64,000 nt of DNA, from positions 62,001 to 126,000 of the forward strand of contig CAJNBX010000005.1 in the NCBI GenBank assembly GCA_905221115.1, written 5' to 3'. Below are positions 1 through 9,100 of this stretch, in pieces; the first letter of the stretch is position 1, and each line of letters begins with the position of its first letter. The DNA comes from a bacterium (GTDB lineage Bacteria > Bacillota > Bacilli > Lactobacillales > Streptococcaceae). Made by a program: the position numbers and the translations under genes. The notes below the pieces were generated by a model. It had not been told where the DNA came from. It worked only from the letters and a program-made list of their open reading frames with translations, and did not search any database.

Positions 1-33
1 TGTATCATCAGACATTTTAGTTTATAAACGAGA

Positions 34-87
34 AAAAGCGAACAAGCTAGTCTTCTGAGTGTCAGAAAAGTAGTCTTGTTCGCTTTT
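34..87 (-). terminator. Rho-independent terminator of the FMN reductase gene
   Basis: Bases 34-46 pair perfectly with 75-87. The inner sequence extends the stem imperfectly (cttctga/tcagaaaag). On the minus strand the hairpin is followed by a T-rich run. It lies directly after the stop codon of the reductase gene. Confidence 0.75.
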
Positions 88-97
88 GTTATGTTAG

Positions 98-646
98 TTA
101 CTTGATCGCATTGACCAAGTCTTGAGCTTGTTTTTCAAGTGAATTTTGGACTGATTCTTCGAGAACCAATTTTCCGTCTGCCCAAGCAGAGTCATTGACA
201 CGTGCAGCAGTGAAATCACCAACGACTTGTGTACGGATAAATGGCAAGAGGTCTTTGTAAATAGCGAAGAGTTGATCGTGACCTGCATTGGCTACAGATG
301 ATACGGTGACAAACTTGTCTTGAAGAGCAGAAGCACCACGTGTATCAGACAAGTCAAGGGCGCGAGATAGCCAGTCAAGCAAGTTTTTCACTGTACCAGG
401 GATTGAGTGATTATAAACCGGTGAGAAAATCCAGATAGCATCCGCAGCAAGAACTGCTTCACGAGCAGCCGCCACAGCTGGATGAGTTGGAACTTCCAAA
501 TCTTGGCTGAAGAGAGGAAGGGATGAGTAATCAAGATAGCTAACTTCCGCTTTACCAGCAAGTGCTTTCTCAGCTTCGAGAGCCATTTGGTGGTTGAAAG
601 AACCTTGACGTAGTGATCCGACGATAAATAATACTTTTTTAGACAT
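98..646 (-). CDS. NADPH-dependent FMN reductase family flavoprotein
   Basis: This 182-residue protein has the flavodoxin-like fold of the NADPH_FMN_red family, cytosolic oxidoreductases that use bound FMN to reduce flavins, quinones or azo compounds. The N-terminus VLFIVGSLRQGSFN is the phosphate-binding loop. IWIFSPVYNHSIPGTVKNLLDW is the second flavin-contact motif seen in this family. The length is normal. A good Shine-Dalgarno (aaaggagac) precedes the ATG. The gene is monocistronic, with its own terminator at 34-87. The natural substrate cannot be told from sequence. Confidence 0.88.
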   Translation of the reverse strand: MSKKVLFIVGSLRQGSFNHQMALEAEKALAGKAEVSYLDYSSLPLFSQDLEVPTHPAVAAAREAVLAADAIWIFSPVYNHSIPGTVKNLLDWLSRALDLSDTRGASALQDKFVTVSSVANAGHDQLFAIYKDLLPFIRTQVVGDFTAARVNDSAWADGKLVLEESVQNSLEKQAQDLVNAIK

Positions 647-1063
647 GATGTGTCTCCTTTTTCTTAAATTTCCGAGAACTCTCGTTGTTATAAATTATAT
701 TACAACAAAACAAAAGGACTTGCAAGAAATTTGCTCAAAGATAAGTAAAACTATAAAATTGCCGAAACTCTAGTCATTTGCGACTAGAAAAGCAAGAACT
801 GTTTCCGTTGGATTCTGCTTTTCTTCGATTTTCCATGAGTATTCCTATATTCTCTTGTAATATGATGACATAAGTGCTAAAATAAACAAGAAAACTCGCA
901 ATAGAAACCGCAGAACAGCTATTTTCCGGTATCATTTTATAAATCATTAAAGGAACAATAATGGCATTGAAGAATGCTTCTAAAAAGGGGTGGAGATCAT
1001 GTAAGGCAAAGATTAACAAGTGACGGACAAAAGAAATAATAATACACTTGTTAAGGAGAAAAG
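647..1063. other. Intergenic region between divergent genes
   Basis: This gap separates the reductase (minus) from the MFS gene (plus). A minus-strand -10 candidate (TATAAT, 699-694) lies upstream of the reductase. Its untranslated leader carries a 5-bp-arm inverted repeat at 673-684 (CGAGA-AC-TCTCG), a possible operator or hairpin. A 6-bp-arm hairpin (ctagtc/gactag) lies at 769-786. A minus-strand open frame at 774-1124 encodes a hydrophobic stretch, but it overlaps the MFS start and has no clear ribosome-binding site. I do not call it a gene, although a decayed membrane-protein gene is possible. Confidence 0.5.
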
Positions 1064-2260
1064 ATGTTAATAAGAAATTATCGGAAAAATATTGGCCTGA
1101 TGGCCGGAGTTGAGTTTTTTGCATTTCTAGGGATTACCAGCTTTTGGATTCTCTTTCTTAGTCAAAATGGTATGTCTCTTTGGCAGATTGGACTTCTGGA
1201 AAGTATTTTTCATACGACCAGTCTTCTCTGTGAAATTCCATCTGGTATGTTAGCTGATCGCTATTCCTATAAGACCAACCTTTATTTAAGTCGAATAGCA
1301 GGGATTGTGTCTTCTATTCTCATGTTGGCTGGGCAGGGAAATTTTTGGATTTATGCACTAGCAATGGCTGTGAGTGCCTTGTCTTATAATTTTGATTCAG
1401 GAACAAGCGCAGCAATGGTCTATGACTCGGCTGTAGAGGCTGGACTAAAGGAGCGTTATCTATCCATTTCAAGCTTCCTATCAGGAGTAGCAGAAGGAAC
1501 TCGGTCTTTGGGGACCGTTTTGGCAGGATTTTTTGTCCATGGTCAATTGCACCTGACCTACTATATCATGATTGCGACTTCTATCATAGTTCTTTTCCTG
1601 ATTTGGATGCTGAAAGAGCCTAGTGTCAAGGTAGAAAAAGCTGATAGTGTGACCATGAAACAGATTATTTGGACTGTTAAGGAAGAGTTGGAGCGAAATC
1701 CCATGCTGTTCAACTGGATGATTTTGTCTCAGATTGTCGGAACACTCATGTGCATGTTTTACTTTTACTATCAAAATCAGTTACCAGATTTAAGTAGTTG
1801 GCAAATTTCAGCAGTTATGCTACTTGGAAGTCTCTTAAATATCGTCGCAGTCTATCTAGCGAGTAAGATTGGAAAGAAATATGCTGCCTTGAAGCTTTTC
1901 CCTGTCCTCGTCCTGCTGACTGGAGTCACCTATATGCTGTCCTACTTTGGGACACCTCTAATCTATATTTTGATTTATTTGATTAGTAATGCTCTATATG
2001 CTCTTTTTCAGCCGATTTTTGACAACGATTTGCAAGAGCGCCTTCCAAGTGAAGTAAGGGCAACCATGCTGAGTGTCTACTCTATGATGTTTAGCCTGAG
2101 TATGATTGTCTTCTTCCCACTGACAGGCTGGTTGATTGACCATTTAGGCTTTGTAGTAGCATTTCTTTATCTAGGCTTCTTTTTAGTCATGATTAGCCTT
2201 CTATTGCCTGTATTTTTAGGAAAATTGGCTAAAAAAATGGATGATAAAGTGATTCCATAG
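1064..2260 (+). CDS. MFS transporter, probable drug or metabolite efflux
   Basis: This 398-residue protein has about 12 hydrophobic segments and a short basic C-terminus (GKLAKKMDDK), the standard size of a major facilitator superfamily permease. The loop ...PSGMLADRYSYKTNL... between the second and third helices matches MFS motif A (GxxaDrxGrk). Helix-rich halves are joined by a charged cytoplasmic loop around residues 180-210. The start is fixed by AAGGAG at 1052-1057. No neighbour indicates the substrate. A terminator follows at 2275-2307. Confidence 0.85.
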   Translation: MLIRNYRKNIGLMAGVEFFAFLGITSFWILFLSQNGMSLWQIGLLESIFHTTSLLCEIPSGMLADRYSYKTNLYLSRIAGIVSSILMLAGQGNFWIYALAMAVSALSYNFDSGTSAAMVYDSAVEAGLKERYLSISSFLSGVAEGTRSLGTVLAGFFVHGQLHLTYYIMIATSIIVLFLIWMLKEPSVKVEKADSVTMKQIIWTVKEELERNPMLFNWMILSQIVGTLMCMFYFYYQNQLPDLSSWQISAVMLLGSLLNIVAVYLASKIGKKYAALKLFPVLVLLTGVTYMLSYFGTPLIYILIYLISNALYALFQPIFDNDLQERLPSEVRATMLSVYSMMFSLSMIVFFPLTGWLIDHLGFVVAFLYLGFFLVMISLLLPVFLGKLAKKMDDKVIP

Positions 2261-2274
2261 ATCAAAAAAACTTA

Positions 2275-2307
2275 CGAAAACTTGAGTACTAAGCTCAGGT
2301 TTTTTAA
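2275..2307 (+). terminator. Terminator after the MFS gene
   Basis: AAACTTGAG pairs with CTCAGGTTT across a short loop and is followed by a T run. It lies 15 bp after the MFS stop codon. Confidence 0.65.
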
Positions 2308-2400
2308 TAGGTTGATTTTGGAGCTGTCTTTAATTTTCTCGCTCGGTTTTAATCAAGAAAAATAGATTTACTTTGAAGGGAGAAATAGAATTGGTTGCTT

Positions 2401-2514
2401 ATACTCAATGAAAATCAAAGAGCAAATTAGGAAGCTAGCCGCAGGTTGCTCAAAGCACAGCTTTGAGGTTGCAGATAAAGCTGACGTGGTTTGAATTTGA
2501 TTTTCGAAGAGTAT
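2401..2514 (-). repeat. BOX element (boxC-boxA type with partial boxB)
   Basis: The element starts with atactcaatgaaaatcaaag and ends with ttttcgaagagtat, the two ends of mitis-group BOX repeats. The boxA part contains the ctgacgtggtttgaa core targeted by the classical BOX-PCR primer. The middle keeps only part of boxB. BoxA lies at the right end, so the element is in reverse orientation. Confidence 0.85.
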
Positions 2515-2526
2515 TCTTGCATTCAC

Positions 2527-2555
2527 TTGTAATAAAGCTTAATAGATGGTAAAAT
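2527..2555 (+). promoter_or_regulatory. Promoter of the tseB-aspB-asnS operon
   Basis: TTGTAA at 2527-2532 and TAAAAT at 2550-2555 are 17 bp apart. The expected transcription start falls on the GTG start codon at 2562, so the first gene may be translated from a leaderless mRNA. Confidence 0.6.
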
Positions 2556-2561
2556 AGACGA

Positions 2562-3050
2562 GTGAAAAAAAGACAAAACAAAGCAAAAAATAATCTACTG
2601 TGGCAGTATGGTCTAGGGATGACGATTTTGTTTGTGGTTATCAGTGCTTCCTTTCTGTATCTAGTGTTTCTGAGTATGAAACCATATCAAACAGCTAAAA
2701 GTGAAGGAGAAAAATTAGCTCAGCAGTATGCAGGATTAGAGCAGGCTGATCAGGTTGATTTATACAATGGCTTGGAATCCTATTACAGCGTTCTTGGTCG
2801 TAATAAACAGCAAGAAGCACTTGCTGTCCTGATTGGAAAAGATGACCATAAGATTTACGTTTATCGGCTAAATCAGGGTGTTTCACAAGAAAAAGCAGAA
2901 GCTGTTTCGAAGGAAAAAGGAGCTGGCGAGATTGACAAGATTATCTTTGGTCGTTATCAAGACAAACCAATCTGGGAAGTCAAGTCAGGCTCTGATTTTT
3001 ATCTAGTAGATTTTGAAACAGGAGCATTGGTCAATAAGGAGGGCCTATGA
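2562..3050 (+). CDS. TseB/YpmB-like cell-wall elongation regulator (DUF5590)
   Basis: This 162-residue protein has one N-terminal transmembrane helix (about residues 14-38) and an extracytoplasmic domain with repeated beta-strand patterns of the DUF5590/PepSY-like family. The B. subtilis homologue YpmB (TseB) interacts with a class A/B penicillin-binding protein and tunes lateral wall growth. The gene order ypmB-aspB-asnS is the same in Bacillus, which supports the assignment more strongly than the modest sequence signature. The start is GTG with no Shine-Dalgarno and lies at the predicted +1. An in-frame ATG at 2619 would truncate the membrane anchor, so I reject it. The gene overlaps the next by 4 bp (atga). 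Confidence 0.75.
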   Translation: MKKRQNKAKNNLLWQYGLGMTILFVVISASFLYLVFLSMKPYQTAKSEGEKLAQQYAGLEQADQVDLYNGLESYYSVLGRNKQQEALAVLIGKDDHKIYVYRLNQGVSQEKAEAVSKEKGAGEIDKIIFGRYQDKPIWEVKSGSDFYLVDFETGALVNKEGL

Positions 3051-4225
3051 AACTATCCAACCGTGTTTTAGAAATGGAAGAAAGTGTCACTTTAGCTAGT
3101 GATGCGAGAGCAAAAAAATTAAAAGCTCAAGGTAAGGATGTCCTTTTCTTGACCTTGGGACAACCAGATTTTCACACCCCTGAAAATATTCAGGATGCAG
3201 CAGTTAAAGCTATTCGAGAAGGACAGGCTTCCTTCTATACAGTAGCTTCAGGTCTACCAGAATTAAAAGCTGCAGTGAATACCTACTTCGAGCGCTACTA
3301 TGGCTATTCTGTCGCAAGTAATGAGGTTACCTTTGCCACAGGTGCCAAGTTCTCCCTCTATACTTTCTTTATGGCTGTAATCAATCCTTTAGATGAGGTT
3401 ATTATTCCAACTCCATACTGGGTTAGTTATGGAGATCAGGTCAAGATGGCAGAAGGGATTCCAGTTTTTGTTCAAGCTAAAGAAGACAATGATTTTAAAG
3501 TCACGGTGGATCAACTAGAACTAGTTAGGACAGATAAGACAAAGGTTTTGGTTCTCAATTCACCATCTAATCCGACTGGTATGATTTATACTCGTGAAGA
3601 ATTACTAGCTATCGGAAATTGGGCCGTTGAGCATGACATTCTGATTTTAGCTGATGATATATACGGTCGCCTTGTTTATAATGGAAATGAATTTGTTCCA
3701 ATCTCAAGTCTATCAGAAGCAATTCGTAAGCAAACCATTGTTATCAACGGTGTATCTAAGGCCTATGCCATGACGGGTTGGCGAGTTGGTTATGCGGTAG
3801 GTGATCCTGAAATCATTGCAGCTATGAGTAAATTGACGGGACAAACAACTTCTAACCTAACTGCTGTTTCACAATATGCAACCATCGAAGCCCTAACTGG
3901 ACCGCAAGATTCTGTGGAAGTTATGCGTCAAGCATTTGAAGAACGTCTCAATACCATCTATCCACTCTTGTGTGAAGTCCCTGGTTTTGAAGTGGTCAAA
4001 CCGCAAGGGGCCTTCTATCTCTTCCCAAATGTCAAAAAGGCCATGGAGATGAAAGGCTATACGGATGTGACTGACTTTACAACAGCTATTCTTGAGGAAG
4101 TTGGTTTGGCACTCATAACAGGAGCAGGTTTTGGAGCGCCAGAAAATGTCCGCCTCAGCTATGCGACAGACCTAGACACGCTTAAAGAAGCAGTTAAACG
4201 CTTGAAAGCATTTATGGAAAAATAA
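3047..4225 (+). CDS. aspB: Aspartate/aromatic aminotransferase, PLP-dependent class I
   Basis: This 392-residue enzyme has the fold-type I aminotransferase signatures: [12 protein letters not shown] (PLP and substrate contacts), ADDIYGRL (Asp to the pyridine nitrogen, Tyr to the PLP oxygen) and [15 protein letters not shown] with the Schiff-base lysine. It should transfer amino groups between aspartate (or aromatic amino acids) and 2-oxoglutarate, and so supplies aspartate for the asparagine/asparaginyl-tRNA branch. Its start codon overlaps the stop of the upstream gene, and asnS follows 22 bp later, so the three genes form one operon. Confidence 0.9.
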   Translation: MKLSNRVLEMEESVTLASDARAKKLKAQGKDVLFLTLGQPDFHTPENIQDAAVKAIREGQASFYTVASGLPELKAAVNTYFERYYGYSVASNEVTFATGAKFSLYTFFMAVINPLDEVIIPTPYWVSYGDQVKMAEGIPVFVQAKEDNDFKVTVDQLELVRTDKTKVLVLNSPSNPTGMIYTREELLAIGNWAVEHDILILADDIYGRLVYNGNEFVPISSLSEAIRKQTIVINGVSKAYAMTGWRVGYAVGDPEIIAAMSKLTGQTTSNLTAVSQYATIEALTGPQDSVEVMRQAFEERLNTIYPLLCEVPGFEVVKPQGAFYLFPNVKKAMEMKGYTDVTDFTTAILEEVGLALITGAGFGAPENVRLSYATDLDTLKEAVKRLKAFMEK

Positions 4226-4247
4226 AAGAAAAAGAAAAGGAAAAATA

Positions 4248-5591
4248 ATGACAAAACGTGTAACGATTATTGATGTAAAAGACTATGTTGGTCAAGAAGT
4301 GACAATTGGCGCTTGGGTTGCCAACAAATCAGGAAAAGGGAAAATCGCCTTCTTGCAATTGCGTGATGGAACAGCCTTCTTCCAAGGTGTGGCCTTTAAA
4401 CCAAACTTTGTAGAAAAATTTGGTGAAGAAGTAGGACTTGAGAAGTTTGATGTCATCAAACGCTTGAGCCAAGAAACGTCTGTTTATGTGACAGGGATTG
4501 TCAAAGAAGACGAACGTTCTAAGTTTGGCTATGAATTGGACATTACAGACATCGAAGTGATCGGTGAATCTCAAGACTACCCAATCACACCAAAAGAACA
4601 CGGAACAGACTTCTTGATGGACAACCGTCACTTGTGGCTCCGTTCTCGTAAGCAAGTAGCGGTTATGCAAATCCGTAACGCGATCATCTATGCAACTTAT
4701 GAGTTCTTTGACAAGAACGGCTTCATGAAGTTTGATAGCCCAATCCTTTCAGGAAACGCGGCAGAAGATTCAACAGAACTCTTTGAAACAGACTACTTCG
4801 GAACCCCAGCTTACTTGAGCCAATCAGGTCAGCTTTACCTAGAAGCAGGAGCTATGGCCCTTGGCCGTGTCTTTGACTTTGGTCCAGTATTCCGTGCTGA
4901 AAAATCAAAAACGCGCCGTCACTTGACTGAGTTCTGGATGATGGACGCAGAGTACTCATACTTGACTCACGATGAGTCACTTGACTTGCAAGAAGCTTAT
5001 GTAAAAGCTCTTCTACAAGGTGTTCTTGACCGTGCGCCTCAAGCATTGGAAACCTTGGAACGTGATACAGAACTCTTGAAACGCTACATTGCAGAGCCCT
5101 TCAAACGTATCACTTACGATCAAGCCATTGACCTCTTGCAAGAACATGAAAATGATGAAGACGCTGACTACGAACATCTTGAGCATGGTGATGACTTTGG
5201 TTCACCACATGAAACTTGGATTTCAAACCACTTTGGTGTGCCAACATTTGTCATGAACTATCCAGCAGCCATCAAGGCCTTCTACATGAAACCAGTTCCT
5301 GGGAATCCAGAGCGCGTGCTTTGTGCAGACTTGCTTGCTCCAGAAGGTTACGGAGAAATCATCGGTGGTTCTATGCGTGAGGAAGACTACGATGCCCTTG
5401 TTGCTAAGATGGATGAACTTGGCATGGACCGTACAGAGTATGAATTCTACCTTGACCTTCGTAAATACGGTACAGTTCCTCACGGAGGATTTGGTATCGG
5501 TATCGAGCGTATGGTAACCTTCGCAGCAGGAACAAAACACATCCGTGAAGCTATCCCATTCCCACGTATGTTGCACCGTATCAAACCGTAA
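4248..5591 (+). CDS. asnS: Asparaginyl-tRNA synthetase
   Basis: This 447-residue class II synthetase carries an N-terminal OB-fold anticodon-binding domain (residues 1-110, starting [20 protein letters not shown]). The class II core includes motif 2 ([21 protein letters not shown]) and motif 3 ([11 protein letters not shown]). Lack of an inserted GAD-type domain and similarity to bacterial AsnRS rather than AspRS support asparagine specificity. It charges tRNA-Asn in the cytosol. Codon use is strongly optimised, as expected for a highly expressed gene. A terminator follows at 5598-5622. Confidence 0.95.
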   Translation: MTKRVTIIDVKDYVGQEVTIGAWVANKSGKGKIAFLQLRDGTAFFQGVAFKPNFVEKFGEEVGLEKFDVIKRLSQETSVYVTGIVKEDERSKFGYELDITDIEVIGESQDYPITPKEHGTDFLMDNRHLWLRSRKQVAVMQIRNAIIYATYEFFDKNGFMKFDSPILSGNAAEDSTELFETDYFGTPAYLSQSGQLYLEAGAMALGRVFDFGPVFRAEKSKTRRHLTEFWMMDAEYSYLTHDESLDLQEAYVKALLQGVLDRAPQALETLERDTELLKRYIAEPFKRITYDQAIDLLQEHENDEDADYEHLEHGDDFGSPHETWISNHFGVPTFVMNYPAAIKAFYMKPVPGNPERVLCADLLAPEGYGEIIGGSMREEDYDALVAKMDELGMDRTEYEFYLDLRKYGTVPHGGFGIGIERMVTFAAGTKHIREAIPFPRMLHRIKP

Positions 5592-5597
5592 GAATAG

Positions 5598-5622
5598 AAA
5601 AACGCCTATGTGGCGTTTTTTT
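5598..5622 (+). terminator. Terminator of the asnS operon
   Basis: AAACGCC (5600-5606) pairs with GGCGTTT (5612-5618) and is followed by seven T. It lies just past the asnS stop codon. Confidence 0.9.
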
Positions 5623-5703
5623 CTATAGAAAGCTCTAGAAACGAAAGGAAATATTATCAGGTTTTCAAAATCGGCTCTTGATAATATGCGCTTTTCGTGA
5701 AAA

Positions 5704-5810
5704 TATAGTGTATTGAATCTAGAACAGTACACTGTGTCTGCTAAAATATTTCTAGAAATTAATTTGCCTTTCTTAATCAGTTTGTTCATATTTTATTTTA
5801 ATACACTATA
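5704..5810. repeat. RUP element (107 bp)
   Basis: The element is exactly 107 bp, the defined length of the repeat unit of pneumococcus. Its ends form an inverted repeat (tatagtgtatt and aatacactata) and it starts and finishes with TA, the IS630-family target. RUP is a non-autonomous miniature element thought to be moved by the IS630-Spn1 transposase. No transposase gene is present here. Confidence 0.88.
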
Positions 5811-6161
5811 TTTACTTCCTTTTCCTATAAAATTGAGTTTTTGATAGAAACATATTATTAGTTGTTTAGAATAGAGTTTCGTATCTTAGTACATTGATCT
5901 TATTGTTTAAAAACTGATGTATGTACTATTTTCTTCAAGGAAGTATTAGATTGAAACCATAAATATATATAAGCATGAAACTTGAATTAATAATAGTGGC
6001 ATGATACAATATTAAGTGATATTGATAATTATTGGGCAACCTTTTTTAAAATGATAACCTTTTAATATTACTAAAAAATTTAAGGGGGGGGGGCTTTTTA
6101 TTTGTCTGTATATTTCAATTCAATATTAAAAAAATATGCATAAAGGAGGTTGTGACTCTAA
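5811..6161 (+). promoter_or_regulatory. AT-rich promoter region with G10 tract upstream of the adhesin
   Basis: This 350-bp region is strongly AT-rich except for ten consecutive G at 6084-6093. One promoter candidate is TTGTCT (6102-6107), 16 bp, TATTAA (6124-6129). A second -10 candidate, TATATT (6109-6114), would place its -35 inside the G run. The Shine-Dalgarno AAAGGAGGT (6142-6150) lies 11 bp before the ATG. I see no gene here. A change in the length of the G tract would shift the spacing or upstream contacts of the promoter. Confidence 0.6.
6084..6093. repeat. Homopolymeric G10 tract
   Basis: Ten uninterrupted G residues lie 68 bp upstream of the adhesin start codon in otherwise AT-rich DNA. 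Such tracts are prone to slipped-strand mispairing. No other G or C run of this length was noticed in the window. Confidence 0.95.
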
Positions 6162-9100
6162 ATGAAGGGTAAACAACAAGATTTTAGAACGGAAAAGTAT
6201 ATTCGTTACGGTATTCGTAAATACAGTTTTGGAGCAGCATCAGTAGCGATTGCGGCTGGTTTGATGTTCTTAGGAAATGGAGCAGTTTTAGCTACTGAAC
6301 AAAATCCAGTTTCAGACTCTAAAGAAAATATTCAAAAAGTAGAAAATTCTTCTCCAGAATTAGGAGAAAGTAATATCCAGTTGGTTGGAAAGACAACTGA
6401 AACACTTAAGAAAGAAGAAGTTAAAGTAAATAAGCCACTTCTTGAAGCGAGTATTTCAAATTTAGAGACTGCATTATCAAATGCTAAGTATGCGGATGCC
6501 TCAGTTGTAGCCAATGTTCGTGAAGCTTTAGCTACTGCGAAAGCTGTTTTGGCAAATGAAGCTGTCAAGCAAGAAGAGGTAAATGTTCAAAAAGAGATTC
6601 TTTCTGCATTGGGAACAGTTGTAACTGAATCAAACAAACTTGGATTAGAGAAAGAACAGGCTGATAAAGATAAGGTAGCAAAAGAAGAAGCACAAAGAAA
6701 CGCTACACCAACAGAAAAAGTTCTTTCAGAAGCTAAATCGGCACTCGATAAAGTTTCATCAGAAGCAGATGTAACCAATACACTCGCTGCTACAGAACTT
6801 CGTAAGAAAGAAGTAGCAGCAGAGAATCGAGCAGCAATTGAAGCAGCGGTGGCTAAGAACCAAGCTGTACTTAATGAATCAAAAGTACTTTTAGCTGACA
6901 AGAGTGTCACAAAGGAACAAGTAGATGCCCAATTATCTCGCTTAAATGAATCAATTCTTGCAGTTTATAGTGAACTGAAAAAAGCAGGAATTGGTCGTGA
7001 TGGGAAATTTGCTGTAGCGTTGGCAGCACAAGATTTTTATGCTGAAGGATCTACAAGTACTACTCATGCTTCAGAAATAAATGCAACAATTCATACAGGA
7101 TCAGATACATATACAATTCCACACCAAGAAATTAAACTAACCAAAGGGGCTGGAACTGATACTTCAGGCCTAGAAGTAGTTGTGTATTCTAACCAACGTG
7201 ATGGTGCTGAAACAAATGCTGGAAATGGTATGTATACTGAACAAGGTGGTGCAACTGGTCATAATAATAAAGGTCGTGTTGACTATCCTTTAACACCAGA
7301 GGCTGCTAAAAAGTTAGCAGAAGAAGCTCCTTTATGGAGAAATAAACTTCGTGCAGATGGTTCAAGGATTTCCAATGCAGCAACTGCAATTTATTCAGCT
7401 GGTGGTGGATATGAATATCTAGCTACCGAAATCTACAGATATGGATACGAACAAGGAATTGATCGCGTATATATTAAAGGATTAAAAGATCGTATTGCTG
7501 TTACAGAGGCTGCTAAGCAAGCTGGATGGAGTCTTACTTCTGTAACACCAACTAACCTTGTTCCTGGTTTAGCATATGATGAGGCTACAGATACTATTCA
7601 AGGGGTGGTCTCTGCCAATATTGAAAACGGGGTATATGATTTACGTTTTGATGTAACTGCAAGCCATACTGACGGTCGTTCAGTAACTTTTCGACTTCAG
7701 AATTTACGTGCTGGCTGGGTAGGATGGCAAGACACCACACCTCCTAAAATAAAATCTGATTCTGCAACATACAAACGTACAGTAGGTGATGACGCCAATA
7801 TCAATATTCGATTTAATGATGCTTCGGGAGCTGGTGTTATACCAGGAAATAACGCTGGAAACTATAGTTATACAACTGCTGAAGAAAAAGTAATTACAGT
7901 ACGTAAAAATTTTTCACGCAGTGTAACAGGAATTTCAGGATACAATACTACAGGAACTGCATTAGATGATTCAAAAGTATTAATTCCAGGTACTAGCTAC
8001 ACAGTTTCAAATAGTACTTCTGAAGAGCAAGCTGCCAATCAAACAAATATGGGTAAAGGAGTTATTGGTGGCAAGCTTACTGAGGCAGGGATATATACAG
8101 TCTCTGTATTTGCTAAAGATTACGATAAACTGGCTAATAATAATGTTTGGAACCAATCAGGTCAAGAGGCACATGCTTCTCTCACAGTTGTGGTGAAACC
8201 CAAAGTTGAGGTTCAAAACGTTGAAACTTACTCAACTTCAGTACCAGTTAAAATATCTAAGGGTGCAACAAGTGCGAAAGTAACGATGCCAGATGGAACT
8301 GTAACAAATCTAAAAGCGGTTAACGGTAAGTGGCTTGTAGATAGTGGCTCAACTAATACAGCTGTTACTGAAAATCAAGAACTAGGTGCCGTAGATTCTA
8401 GTACAGTCTTTAACATTCCCGTCACATCAGAAGCGACAGCAAAAGTTGGTGTGGATAACATTACTGTTGAAGCATCGTCTGAAAACGTTAAGGGAACTTT
8501 CTTACGTGAACAAGTTGAATTAACTGGAACTGACGGTCAAAAACACATCGCAAAATTAAATAGTACATCTGGTCATTGGGAACTTCCAGCTGATTATGCT
8601 GAAGTAAAGACACCAAATGGTGATGGTACTACAACGTGGACAAAACGCGAAGTGTATACTGAAGCGCAACAAGATGGAGCAATGAAATTCTACATCTATG
8701 AGTATACTCGTCAGCTAGATATAAATGGTAAAGTAACAAGTGTTGATACACCAACTCGCCCACTCACTGTATATGCTTCTCATAATACTAGTCAAGCAGG
8801 TGATGGAATGTCAGTAACAATCACTTATGATAAACATTCCAATACCTGGTCTTCATCAGATGGTACAGAAGTGACTGCTACCAAATTGGGTGACAATTCT
8901 TGGGAAGTGCTTACTAAATCAGGATTTGGTGGTGTTATTAGCGGTACGATTGCAACAAATTCGGATGTTGCAACTGTAGTTAATACAAAACCAATAGCAA
9001 GCTCTAAAGATTATACTTCTACTAAAGGAACTGCGGTAGATCTCCGTAATGAAGCAAAAGCTGCAGTGACAATTTCTGATACAGAAGATACTAAGTACGG

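Noticed and set aside
774..1124. Minus-strand open frame with hydrophobic segments upstream of the MFS gene
   Set aside because: It overlaps the MFS start, lacks a ribosome-binding site and has no recognised domain. A decayed membrane protein cannot be excluded, but the sequence does not support a gene call.
5223..5789. 188-codon minus-strand frame over the asnS end and RUP
   Set aside because: Most of it is antisense to asnS and the rest lies in the RUP element. It has no gene-like features.
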